Assembly: GCF_011947265.1 (NCBI RefSeq)
Contig: NZ_JAATHD010000005.1
Coordinates: 22,757 to 86,756 of the forward strand
Source: Paenibacillus sp. HB172176
GTDB lineage: Bacteria; Bacillota; Bacilli; Paenibacillales; Paenibacillaceae
Direction of reading: 5' to 3'
Length of the DNA: 64,000 bases
The notes beneath the pieces are model-generated. The model did not search any database. It worked only from the letters and a program-made list of their open reading frames with translations, and was not told the DNA's origin. A program made the position numbers and the translations under genes. Of the stretch, positions 1 to 7,609 are shown piece by piece. Numbering within the stretch: position 1 is the first letter of the stretch; every line of letters starts with the position of its first letter.

Positions 1-1
1 T

Positions 2-709
2 AACGCTATGGTAGACCATCTAAACAAGCTGGTATTCGAAGTGTACGAGCACAAAATTAACTTGCAGCAGTCCGAGCTAAAGCAACTGCAATCGCAAATC
101 AATCCACATTTTCTCTATAACAGCTTTTATTTGCTGTACCGCATGACTCGGGCGCAAGATATCGAGACGGCGACACGTTTTACCCGTTTTTTGGGCGACT
201 ATTATCAGTATATAACGAGAAATGGCAGCGACGAGGTGGTGTTGGAGGAAGAGATCCGTCATGTCCGAGCGTACACGGAAATTCAATCGATTCGTTTCGG
301 CGGACGGATTCAGGTTGCCATTGAGCCAATTCCCGAAGATTGCAGTACGATCATTGTACCGCGGCTTGTGCTGCAACCCATTGTAGAGAATGCTTACCAG
401 CATGGATTTGACGGGGAGTTGTCGGAATACAGGCTGGAGATTCATTTTGTTATGGAACGGTCGTCCGCAGGCGAACCGCTGCTGGTCCTTCAAGTGAAGG
501 ATAACGGCATCGGCCTATCAGAAGCCGAATTACAGGAGTGGCGCGGTAAGCTGGACAACGCTCTTCCCGTCTATGAAGTTACGGGGATTTTGAACGTGCA
601 TCGCCGTCTTCGGATGAAATACGGTGGGGCGGGGGGTATTCGTCTGAATCGGGCGGATATAGGGCTTGAGGTTGCGTTGCTGATCCCTTGCAGCAATCGA
701 ACAGCTTGA
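2..709 (+). CDS. Sensor histidine kinase, YesM type (5' end outside window)
   Basis: This is the cytoplasmic kinase part of a membrane sensor kinase. The reading frame is open through the left edge, so the N-terminal sensor and membrane segments lie outside the window. The visible part has the His_kinase motif INPHFLYN, whose His is the phosphoacceptor, early in the fragment. It then shows the ATPase N-box (QPIVENAYQHG) and G1 box (DNGIGLS). This arrangement is typical of YesM/LytS-like kinases. The next gene, 36 bases downstream on the same strand, is a YesN-type response regulator, so the two form a two-component system. In related bacteria such pairs usually control nearby sugar uptake genes, which would lie to the left. 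The family call is firm; the ligand is unknown. Confidence 0.9.
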   Translation, partial: NAMVDHLNKLVFEVYEHKINLQQSELKQLQSQINPHFLYNSFYLLYRMTRAQDIETATRFTRFLGDYYQYITRNGSDEVVLEEEIRHVRAYTEIQSIRFGGRIQVAIEPIPEDCSTIIVPRLVLQPIVENAYQHGFDGELSEYRLEIHFVMERSSAGEPLLVLQVKDNGIGLSEAELQEWRGKLDNALPVYEVTGILNVHRRLRMKYGGAGGIRLNRADIGLEVALLIPCSNRTA

Positions 710-745
710 CGCAGGCCGAGAATACGTCGAAGGAGGAGAAGAAGC

Positions 746-2422
746 ATGCTGCAATTGCTTATCGTGGATGACGAACAGCTCGCGGTCGACTATTTAATAG
801 AAGCGCTGGAAGATTGGCCGGATTTCCCGATGACGATTACCAAAGCGTATTCCGGCAAAGAGGCCTTGGAAAAGATCGAACACGCGAAGGTGGACGTACT
901 GTTGACCGATATCCACATGCCGGGCATGAACGGTATGGAACTGGCAGAAGAAATCAAGCGGCGATGGCCGAGATGCCGCGTCATCTTTCTGACGGGTTAC
1001 AATGACTTCGATTACGTCCAGTCAGCGCTGCGCAAGGGTGGGGTCGATTACGTGCTGAAGACGGAAGGGGACGAGATGATTGTACGAGCGCTGAAAAAGG
1101 CGGTTGCCTCGATCGAGACGGAGCTGGGCAAGGAAGAGATTTTGCAAAAGGCAAGGCAGCAGGTGCATCTGGCTCTTCCTTTTCTCAGGCGGGAGTACTT
1201 GACCGAATTTCTATTGGGAGGAGAAGTGGAGATTCAAGCGGCGCGACGGAACCGGTTCAAGGAGTTGGCAATTGATCTGGAACCAGAGCATTCGGTGTTT
1301 GCCGTTCTTGGAAGAATCGATGATTGGGGGAGCTTCTCCTCTCCGTCGGATCACCTGCTTCTCTCCTATTCCATTCATAATATTGCGGAAGAGTACTTCC
1401 GCGAGGCGTTTCGCTGTGTCTCCTTCTCGTATGATCAAACCCGATTGGTCTGGTTGCTTCAGCCGCCGAAGGAACTGCAGCAGGAGGAAAGGGTACAGGA
1501 TATGCTGGAGAGATGTACGGAGCGTATTCAGTCGGCTTGCGGCAGCTTGTTGAAAATCCCCGTTTCCATTGCGTGGTCTTCGCAGCCGTCGGAATGGGAA
1601 GGGGTGGCCAATCGGCTGGAGAATTTGAAAATGCAGCTTGCCTTTCGTATGGGCTCGGGCGAGGCCATGCTTGTAAGCGATGAGATGAATGAGTCGGCTA
1701 AGCTGCGTTCGAGTCGGTCAGCAATGGAAATCGGCCGATTGCGATCAGCCGTTCATAAACTCGATCTGCTTGAATCGGTTTTGGACGACGGCAATAGAGA
1801 TAAGTTCGTCGGACTGTATGACGAATGGTTTGAAGTCGATCTGGCGGTTATTTCCGATCAGGGAGACAAGTGGTTCGGTCTCGAAATTTTTTCCCGCATC
1901 TCGGCATTTTTCCTGACTTATATGAATAAACGCGGATTGTTCGCGAATGTTGGCATTGGCACGGAGTTTTCAACGGACAAAATTTACAACCCCGACCGGC
2001 ATGCGAATTTGCAGGAAATGATTCGGTTTTTCTCTGACATGGGGATTCGGATTGCCGAATATACCGATCGCAGCCGGATTGAACGGAGCCATGATGTGAT
2101 CCGACGCGTTCACGAATACATCCATCAGTTCTTGCACGAAGAGCTATCCTTGACGAAGCTGGCGGATTTGGTCTATCTGAGTCCGCCCTATTTCTCCAGA
2201 TTGTACAAGCAGGTTACGGGGAAAGGGTTATTGGAGTATATCAACGAAACAAGAATTCAAAAAGCCAAGCTGCTGCTGAAGACAACGGATAAGAAAATCA
2301 ATGAAATCAGCGTGGAGATTGGATTGGAGTCGGCTTCGTACTTCACCCGTCTGTTTCGAAAGAAGAACGGGGTTACACCGCAGGAATACCGGGATAGCAG
2401 CAAGGGGATGGAAACGTTCTAA
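746..2422 (+). CDS. Response regulator, YesN type with AraC DNA-binding domain
   Basis: The 558-residue protein has an N-terminal receiver domain with acidic pocket DDE at 8-10, phosphoacceptor D55 (in LLTDIHMPG) and the conserved Lys in YVLKTEG near 110. A long middle region of about 300 residues is typical of YesN regulators. Two AraC helix-turn-helix units lie at roughly 450-550 (SLTKLADLVYLSPPYFSRLYKQ and SVEIGLESASYFTRLFRKK). A GGAGGAG ribosome site lies 7 bases before the ATG. It follows the sensor kinase closely and is very likely cotranscribed with it. It should activate carbohydrate-uptake genes when phosphorylated, but the target operon is not identifiable here. Confidence 0.93.
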   Translation: MLQLLIVDDEQLAVDYLIEALEDWPDFPMTITKAYSGKEALEKIEHAKVDVLLTDIHMPGMNGMELAEEIKRRWPRCRVIFLTGYNDFDYVQSALRKGGVDYVLKTEGDEMIVRALKKAVASIETELGKEEILQKARQQVHLALPFLRREYLTEFLLGGEVEIQAARRNRFKELAIDLEPEHSVFAVLGRIDDWGSFSSPSDHLLLSYSIHNIAEEYFREAFRCVSFSYDQTRLVWLLQPPKELQQEERVQDMLERCTERIQSACGSLLKIPVSIAWSSQPSEWEGVANRLENLKMQLAFRMGSGEAMLVSDEMNESAKLRSSRSAMEIGRLRSAVHKLDLLESVLDDGNRDKFVGLYDEWFEVDLAVISDQGDKWFGLEIFSRISAFFLTYMNKRGLFANVGIGTEFSTDKIYNPDRHANLQEMIRFFSDMGIRIAEYTDRSRIERSHDVIRRVHEYIHQFLHEELSLTKLADLVYLSPPYFSRLYKQVTGKGLLEYINETRIQKAKLLLKTTDKKINEISVEIGLESASYFTRLFRKKNGVTPQEYRDSSKGMETF

Positions 2423-2571
2423 GAAAGGACGGTTTCCTTCGAAGGGCTCTTTTACAGTAGAAGGATTATCAAGTCAAATTCAAAGCGGTAGAATCGACAC
2501 AGAAGCAGAATAAAGCGAATAGTCATTCCTCATAAAGCAGAATGGATCTATTAGAATGACCCTGTTTCCGC

Positions 2572-2600
2572 TTGACCCCTCGAAGCGCCTTATATATAAT
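2572..2600 (+). promoter_or_regulatory. Sigma-A promoter of guaA
   Basis: The -35 box TTGACC (2572-2577) is separated by 17 bases from a perfect -10 TATAAT (2595-2600). The leader before the guaA start is only about 20 bases, so there is no room for a riboswitch. The TTG inside the -35 box is in frame with guaA but is promoter, not a start codon. Confidence 0.85.
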
Positions 2601-2628
2601 TATCACATTAATCGAGGGAGGCTCGGAC

Positions 2629-4167
2629 ATGACGAAGCAGAATGAAATTATTGTTGTCCTAGATTTCGGAGGACAATACAACCAGCTGATTGCGCGCCGC
2701 ATCAGGGATTTGGGCGTATACAGCGAGCTGTTGCCTTATAATACGCCGGTAGAGCGGATCCGTGAATTGCAACCGAAGGGCATCGTATTCTCGGGAGGAC
2801 CGGCTAGCGTTTATGAAGAAAATTCACCGCGCGTAGATCCAGCGATCTACGATTTGAATATTCCGATTTTCGGTATTTGCTACGGCATGCAATTGATGTC
2901 CTATCAATTGAACGGCAAGGTTGAGCGCGCGGGCAAGCGCGAATACGGCAAAGCCGAGGTGGAGTTCGCCGAAGGTAACGAAATCACATTCGGACTAGAC
3001 AAGGTGCAGACCGTCTGGATGAGCCATGGCGACCATGTTGTCGAACTGCCCGAAGGTTTCAAAGTGGACGCTTATACGGAGCATGCTCCAATCGCGGGCA
3101 TTAGCAACAAGGAGCGTCAATTGTACGGCGTGCAATTCCACCCGGAGGTTCGGCACTCGGAATTCGGCAATGAAATGATCCGCAACTTCCTGTACAATAT
3201 TTGCGATTGCGACGGCACATGGACGATGGAATCGTTCATCGAGGATATGATTGTTGAGATTCGTAACGAAGTAGGCGACAAAAAGGTGCTTTGCGCGCTT
3301 TCGGGCGGCGTGGATTCCTCCGTAGTTGCCATCCTGCTCCATAAGGCGATCGGCGATCAACTGACTTGCATGTTCATCGATCATGGCTTGCTGCGCAAGG
3401 GCGAGGCCGAGAGCGTGATGGAAACCTTCGTCGGCAAATTCGATATGAAGGTATTGAAGATTGATGCGCGCGACCGTTTCCTCGGCAAGCTTGCAGGCGT
3501 AGACGATCCCGAGAAAAAGCGCAAAATTATCGGTAACGAGTTCATCTACTGCTTCCAGGAAGAATCGGACAAGCTGGAAAACTTTGAGTTCCTGGCACAG
3601 GGAACCTTGTATACGGATATCGTTGAGAGCGGCACGGCGACCGCGCAAACGATCAAGTCGCATCATAATGTAGGCGGCTTGCCGGAGGATATCAAATTCA
3701 AGCTGATCGAGCCGCTTAAAGCGCTGTTCAAGGACGAGGTTCGCAAGGTCGGCGAGGAATGCGGCTTGCCGGAAGCGATTGTATGGCGTCAGCCGTTCCC
3801 GGGCCCGGGACTTGCGATTCGCGTGCTTGGCGAAGTAACCGAAGAGAAGCTTCATATCGTGCGCGAATCCGATGCGATTCTGCGTGACGAAATCGCCAAA
3901 GCCGGTCTTGATCGTGAAATTTGGCAATATTTCACCGCGCTGCCGAATATGAAGAGCGTAGGCGTCATGGGCGATGCCCGCACCTACTCCTATACGGTTG
4001 GCATCCGCGCCGTAACGTCCATCGACGGCATGACCGCCGACTGGGCGCGCATCCCTTGGGATGTGCTGGAGAAGATCTCCGTACGTATCGTCAACGAGGT
4101 CGACAATGTCAACCGCATCGTCTATGACGTAACCTCGAAGCCGCCTGCGACGATTGAGTGGGAGTAA
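2629..4167 (+). CDS. guaA: GMP synthase (glutamine-hydrolysing)
   Basis: This enzyme converts XMP, glutamine and ATP to GMP, the last step of guanine nucleotide synthesis. The 512-residue length matches the family. The N-terminal class I amidotransferase carries nucleophile C84 (GICYGMQ) and the His-Glu pair in QFHPEV. The ATP pyrophosphatase P-loop is LSGGVDSSV, and the C-terminal dimerisation domain ends in the conserved PPATIEWE. The start is set by GGGAGG 7 bases upstream and by the promoter position. The last ~60 codons are repeated in diverged form at 9899-10079, so this 3' end is the attachment site of the island that follows. The gene itself is intact. Confidence 0.98.
   Translation: MTKQNEIIVVLDFGGQYNQLIARRIRDLGVYSELLPYNTPVERIRELQPKGIVFSGGPASVYEENSPRVDPAIYDLNIPIFGICYGMQLMSYQLNGKVERAGKREYGKAEVEFAEGNEITFGLDKVQTVWMSHGDHVVELPEGFKVDAYTEHAPIAGISNKERQLYGVQFHPEVRHSEFGNEMIRNFLYNICDCDGTWTMESFIEDMIVEIRNEVGDKKVLCALSGGVDSSVVAILLHKAIGDQLTCMFIDHGLLRKGEAESVMETFVGKFDMKVLKIDARDRFLGKLAGVDDPEKKRKIIGNEFIYCFQEESDKLENFEFLAQGTLYTDIVESGTATAQTIKSHHNVGGLPEDIKFKLIEPLKALFKDEVRKVGEECGLPEAIVWRQPFPGPGLAIRVLGEVTEEKLHIVRESDAILRDEIAKAGLDREIWQYFTALPNMKSVGVMGDARTYSYTVGIRAVTSIDGMTADWARIPWDVLEKISVRIVNEVDNVNRIVYDVTSKPPATIEWE
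4144..4159 (+). repeat. Island attachment-like site 1, inside the guaA 3' end
   Basis: The 16 bases CCTGCGACGATTGAGT encode PATIE near the guaA C-terminus. The same segment recurs as CCAGCAACTATTGAGT (4253-4268) and CCAGCTACTATTGAGT (10056-10071). This copy matches the distal one at 13 of 16 positions. It marks the left junction of the guaA-linked island. The exact crossover point cannot be read from one sequence. Confidence 0.55.
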
Positions 4168-4511
4168 GTTGGATTGAAATGATGTAGTCAAATGCCGGAA
4201 GCCTTGATACATAAGGGTTCTCGGCATCGCGTGAAAGTTAATTTCCATCGCACCAGCAACTATTGAGTTCAAAAAATTACTCTCTTTTATCTGCGTTGTT
4301 TAGCAAATAGAAGGGAGTTTTTTTATGACCAAAATTAACGAGTTGATTAAGGATTTCAAACTTAACCACTAAATCTTAAAAAATGTATGTTGAACTTTGT
4401 ATGTTTTTATACAGGTAGGAAAAGTTCATGATTAAAACATTAAGTGTCTATGAAGCCAAGGAAGTGACATAGGTTCATTACAAGAAATATATACCATAAC
4501 GATCAATAACA
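4168..4511. other. Left arm of the guaA island, no gene recognised
   Basis: This AT-rich gap holds an imperfect hairpin right after guaA (4192-4227, arms ATGCCG/CGGCAT, no T-tract, so a weak terminator at best). It also holds the second attachment-like site. Two very short frames have plausible ribosome sites: 4325-4372 (15 codons, after AAGGGAG) and 4428-4472 (14 codons, after AGGTAGGAAAAG). They may be leftovers of truncated genes, but their products cannot be identified. The 7-bp target duplication AATAACA of the insertion sequence ends at 4511. No integrase is visible. Confidence 0.5.
4253..4268 (+). repeat. Island attachment-like site 2
   Basis: CCAGCAACTATTGAGT matches the distal guaA-fragment site at 10056-10071 in 15 of 16 bases, then diverges. 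It lies 86 bases past the guaA stop, outside any coding frame. A match this good is unlikely by chance in a region this size. It suggests a second recombination junction, for example the scar of an earlier or nested element. Confidence 0.5.
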
Positions 4512-6181
4512 CATGACTTATGCAGTTCACGAGATTAACTGGTAATGATGAGAATCTATGCTTGTATAAACCGGCCACCACGTCATAAGCAGAAACGGCG
4601 GCCAGTAGGTGGAAATAAAGCTTGCAAAGCGGCGTACATCTGTGTCAAAATCGATGTAGATTCGCTGAGATCCCTTTTGGTTTCTCATGTGAACCTGGCA
4701 ACGAGTTTTGAAGAGTCCGCGAACCATTTCGCCGTGGGTGCAGCTCTCATCACTCGTTTTTTCTTTGTTTACTTTCCATAAGGCATAAGCGAGAAGCGTT
4801 TCTGTGGCGAATAGTAGCTCCATGTGAGCGTGTTGGTGTGCCTCTGATGTCGAATGGCACTTTCCAAAGGCAAGATCTTGCTTAGCCATACGAAAGAAAA
4901 CCTCGATGCGCCAACGTTTTCCATAGACTTCAAGCGCTCTCTCAGGGACATCATGACGATTGCTTATGATGAGATAGGCTCCTCTATAAACAGCTGGGCT
5001 CTCTTCCTTTTCTTCGAGAAGAGCATCGCCATCTTCATCTTCCTTCAATCGAATAGCTGCAACGGCAGCAATAGGCATAAACTTGGTTTTCGTTGTCGCT
5101 TGCCCTTTTCTACCTACTGCAGGATAAGGGAATTTCATATAGATATCGGGAATAGATGCTGCTGAAAGTCCGGATTTTCCTGTGGCTATCAGTGTCGCAT
5201 ACGCCTCCTTAATCAATTGACTCGCAGAAATAGGGACGTATCGATCTTTTCGCCCGGCATGCGAGATCTTTCGGTATAAAGCTGTATTGCGTTTGGCTTT
5301 CGTCACCCAATCAAAGCCGTTTGCCTCCAGAAACATCATGAATTCCTTCTTCAAATACCAGCGATCCATGGCTACCCAAAGACGGCAAGTGACCGATTCA
5401 CGAAGCATGAGAAGGAGCTGCTGAGCTAATGCATATTTAGTCAAACCGGAATCATCATCGGTTTCGCCAGTAGCTGTACAGCAGCGGGTACTCCAATCCA
5501 TTTTGTAGGACAGCCTGAATGACGACGGCGTTCATGCACCAGCTATACACTTTGGAAGAGGAATCGAACAGCCAGCATAGGAAAGGAAGCCTCTTCGCAT
5601 AAGGATGGGCAACATGCGTGTCATCCAAATTGACGGTATCTCCTTCTTGTAGTTTCATGTCGTCATCGGCTTGCAGTCTTTCGACACGTTTAAGCCCAAA
5701 AGTACGCCAAGCGTAAGGGGTGGTTAAGAATCGACTCATTGTGTATTGTGCTAACTTGTAAAGCTTAAACATCATCGAGAGTAGTTTATCTTTCGCTGCT
5801 AGCGTAGACATTTGGTTCACAGAAGGGCAGTTCGAAACCAGTCCAATCACATACATAAAGCAGAGCATCCAGAAAGGTACGCCGCGCCGTTTCACAATAC
5901 CGGATTGTGTTAATAGTAAAGAAAAATCGAAACGATCCCAAAGCGTGCGAAGTACCGGAGCTCCGGCACATTCTCCTTGATTAAGATTACGGTAACGTGG
6001 CTGTTCGAGTGTTTCACTCACAAAAAATCACCTGAAATTCTCTAAGATATACCGGTTAGAATGGTATTCTTCGTGATTATTGTGGTGATTTCAGAAAGTC
6101 AAGAGGTTTCTCGGATATTCGATAACATCTTTATGACTCTTGCCCGATTACCTGGTTTTGGGTTGAAGTGCATAAGTCATG
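4512..6181 (-). mobile_element. IS4-family insertion sequence, complete ends
   Basis: This 1,670-bp element has 18-bp terminal inverted repeats: CATGACTTATGCAGTTCA at 4512-4529 and its complement at 6164-6181 with one mismatch. It is flanked by the direct repeat AATAACA at 4505-4511 and 6182-6188, a target-site duplication. It carries one transposase gene on the minus strand, split by a frameshift. Intact ends and duplication point to a fairly recent transposition into the island. Without a working transposase it would need help in trans to move. Confidence 0.9.
4527..6021 (-). pseudogene. IS4-family DDE transposase, frameshifted
   Basis: The reading starts at a GTG (6021) behind a weak GGTGA site. 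It runs to a stop near 5455 after LLYSYWRNR; homology-like reading then continues in another frame from ETDDDSGLTKYALAQQ to 4527. The N-terminal part has the first catalytic Asp (VNLDDTHVAHP). The C-terminal part has the second (LWVAMDRWYLKK) and the IS4 signature Y-x2-R-x3-E-x6-K, seen as YGKRWRIEVFFRMAK. The shift lies in TGGCGAAACCGAT and needs a one-base skip or equivalent. IS4 elements are not known to use programmed frameshifting, so this is read as a broken gene; a sequencing error is the alternative. Confidence 0.85.
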
Positions 6182-6541
6182 AATAACAATATAGTCGAGT
6201 TAAATGTTTTTCCAATATCTAGTGAGCCAAGAGCTTATTAATGAGCAAAATAACCTTATGTAGAGGATTAAGAGTCTTTAAGTAGGCAAGACTATCAATG
6301 TGATATCTAATGATGACGAAATATCACGGATATCCAATGACTTGAAACCAAAAGTATAATTCAATGTTTGATACAAACTCATTGAGATGTCATAGATTTT
6401 GAAGAGGTTTTTTTCAACAGGCTCAAAAATTCAGACGTAATTCCATTGAGAAATAATTAATATGAATTTTTGTCCCTTATACGTATAATTTTGTCCCGTA
6501 TTATGTTATTGTGATTTGTAAGGAAGGAAGAGGTGTTTCTT
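6182..6541 (+). other. AT-rich leader region of the AAA-protease operon
   Basis: There is no gene in this gap. Just before the AAA gene there are two direct copies of TTTTGTCCC (6468-6476 and 6489-6497), 21 bases apart, which is two helical turns. A consensus -10 TATAAT lies between them (6484-6489). No good -35 box is present at 16-18 bases, so a regulator bound to the repeats could be needed. The ribosome site is AAGGAAGGAAGAGG, just before the ATG at 6542. Confidence 0.45.
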
Positions 6542-7609
6542 ATGAAAAAACAAAATGTATTAAATCTAATCAAGTATCATGTGGAGCGAAACGAGAATGC
6601 TTTTAGAAATGAATCCATAAACATAGCAAGGTACTTCGACAGCATTGGTGATAATCAGTTGGCAGAATATATTATGGGCTTAATGGCAGAAGTCAATTTA
6701 TACACGCCACAAGCAAATGATTTTGTAAGTGAATTTTTAAAGCAATTAGACATTCGAGAAGTGGGGTCGTTAAGTTTACCCATAGAGATAGCGGATGATA
6801 TAAAAGGTATTATTAATGCGGTTAATCACAATATAGGAATAAATAAATTTTTGTTTGAAGGATTTCCAGGTAGCGGAAAAACAGAGGGGGCTAAACATGT
6901 AGCCCGTTTGCTTGATCGAACATTGTATTATGTTGATTTTGACAACTTAATTGATAGTAAATTAGGTCAAACAAATAAGAATATTATAAGCGTATTTACT
7001 GAAATAAATACAATTCCGCACCCGAACAAAGTTGTTATTTTATTTGATGAAATCGATATTATTGCATTAGATCGGGTAAATAGAAATGATGTACGTGAGA
7101 TGGGGCGAGTGACATCAACGATATTGAGAGAATTCGATAGATTAACTGATTTAAACAAAGAAATCATTATTATTGCCACGACCAATTTATATTCAAATTT
7201 CGACAAAGCTTTAATGAGACGCTTTGATGCAGTGATCAATTTTAGTCGGTATAGCAAAGAGGATTTGATGGATGTTGCTGAGCATTACTTCACATCCTTT
7301 GTTAAGAATTTTAGAAATGTTTCCAAAGACACAAGGTTATTTAGGAAAATATTGAAAACAGCGATGAACCTTCCTTATCCGGGTGAGTTAAGAAATATCA
7401 TAAAAGCATCTTTAGCTTTTAGTGATGTAACTATGGAACATGATTATTTAAGAAGGTTGTACAATCAATTAGTTGGTCATCTAGAACAAACTGATATTGC
7501 AGAACTTCATACTCAGGGTTTTACAGTGCGAGAAATAGAAAAACTGAAGGGCGAATCTAAAAGTACTGTTTCTAGGAAATTGAATACGGGGGAGATCGAA
7601 GATGAATAA
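6542..7609 (+). CDS. AAA+ ATPase, partner of the following protease
   Basis: This 355-residue protein is a single-domain AAA+ ATPase. Walker A is GFPGSGKT (K113), Walker B is ILFDEID (D169, E170), sensor 1 is ATTN (212-215) and the arginine finger is RRFD (226-227). The C-terminal ~25 residues (325-347, TVREIEKLKGESKSTVSRKL) read like a helix-turn-helix. The N-terminal ~85 residues are helical and of unknown role. The ATG at 6542 is preferred over the GTG at 6533 because of the ribosome site. The gene overlaps the protease gene by 8 bases, so the two are translationally coupled. The ATPase probably senses, remodels or delivers something to the protease. Base composition is AT-rich, unlike the flanking host genes, which points to horizontal transfer. 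No substrate can be named. Confidence 0.88.
   Translation: MKKQNVLNLIKYHVERNENAFRNESINIARYFDSIGDNQLAEYIMGLMAEVNLYTPQANDFVSEFLKQLDIREVGSLSLPIEIADDIKGIINAVNHNIGINKFLFEGFPGSGKTEGAKHVARLLDRTLYYVDFDNLIDSKLGQTNKNIISVFTEINTIPHPNKVVILFDEIDIIALDRVNRNDVREMGRVTSTILREFDRLTDLNKEIIIIATTNLYSNFDKALMRRFDAVINFSRYSKEDLMDVAEHYFTSFVKNFRNVSKDTRLFRKILKTAMNLPYPGELRNIIKASLAFSDVTMEHDYLRRLYNQLVGHLEQTDIAELHTQGFTVREIEKLKGESKSTVSRKLNTGEIEDE

Noticed and set aside
2572..2628. Longer guaA start at an upstream TTG
   Set aside because: That TTG is the -35 box of the guaA promoter and the transcript begins downstream of it.
2995..4272. Long open frame antisense to guaA
   Set aside because: guaA is certain and full length; the antisense frame has no recognisable motifs and mirrors codon bias.
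4325..4472. Two mini genes of 14-15 codons in the left arm of the island
   Set aside because: They have plausible ribosome sites but are too short to judge and have no recognisable product; described only as part of the gap.
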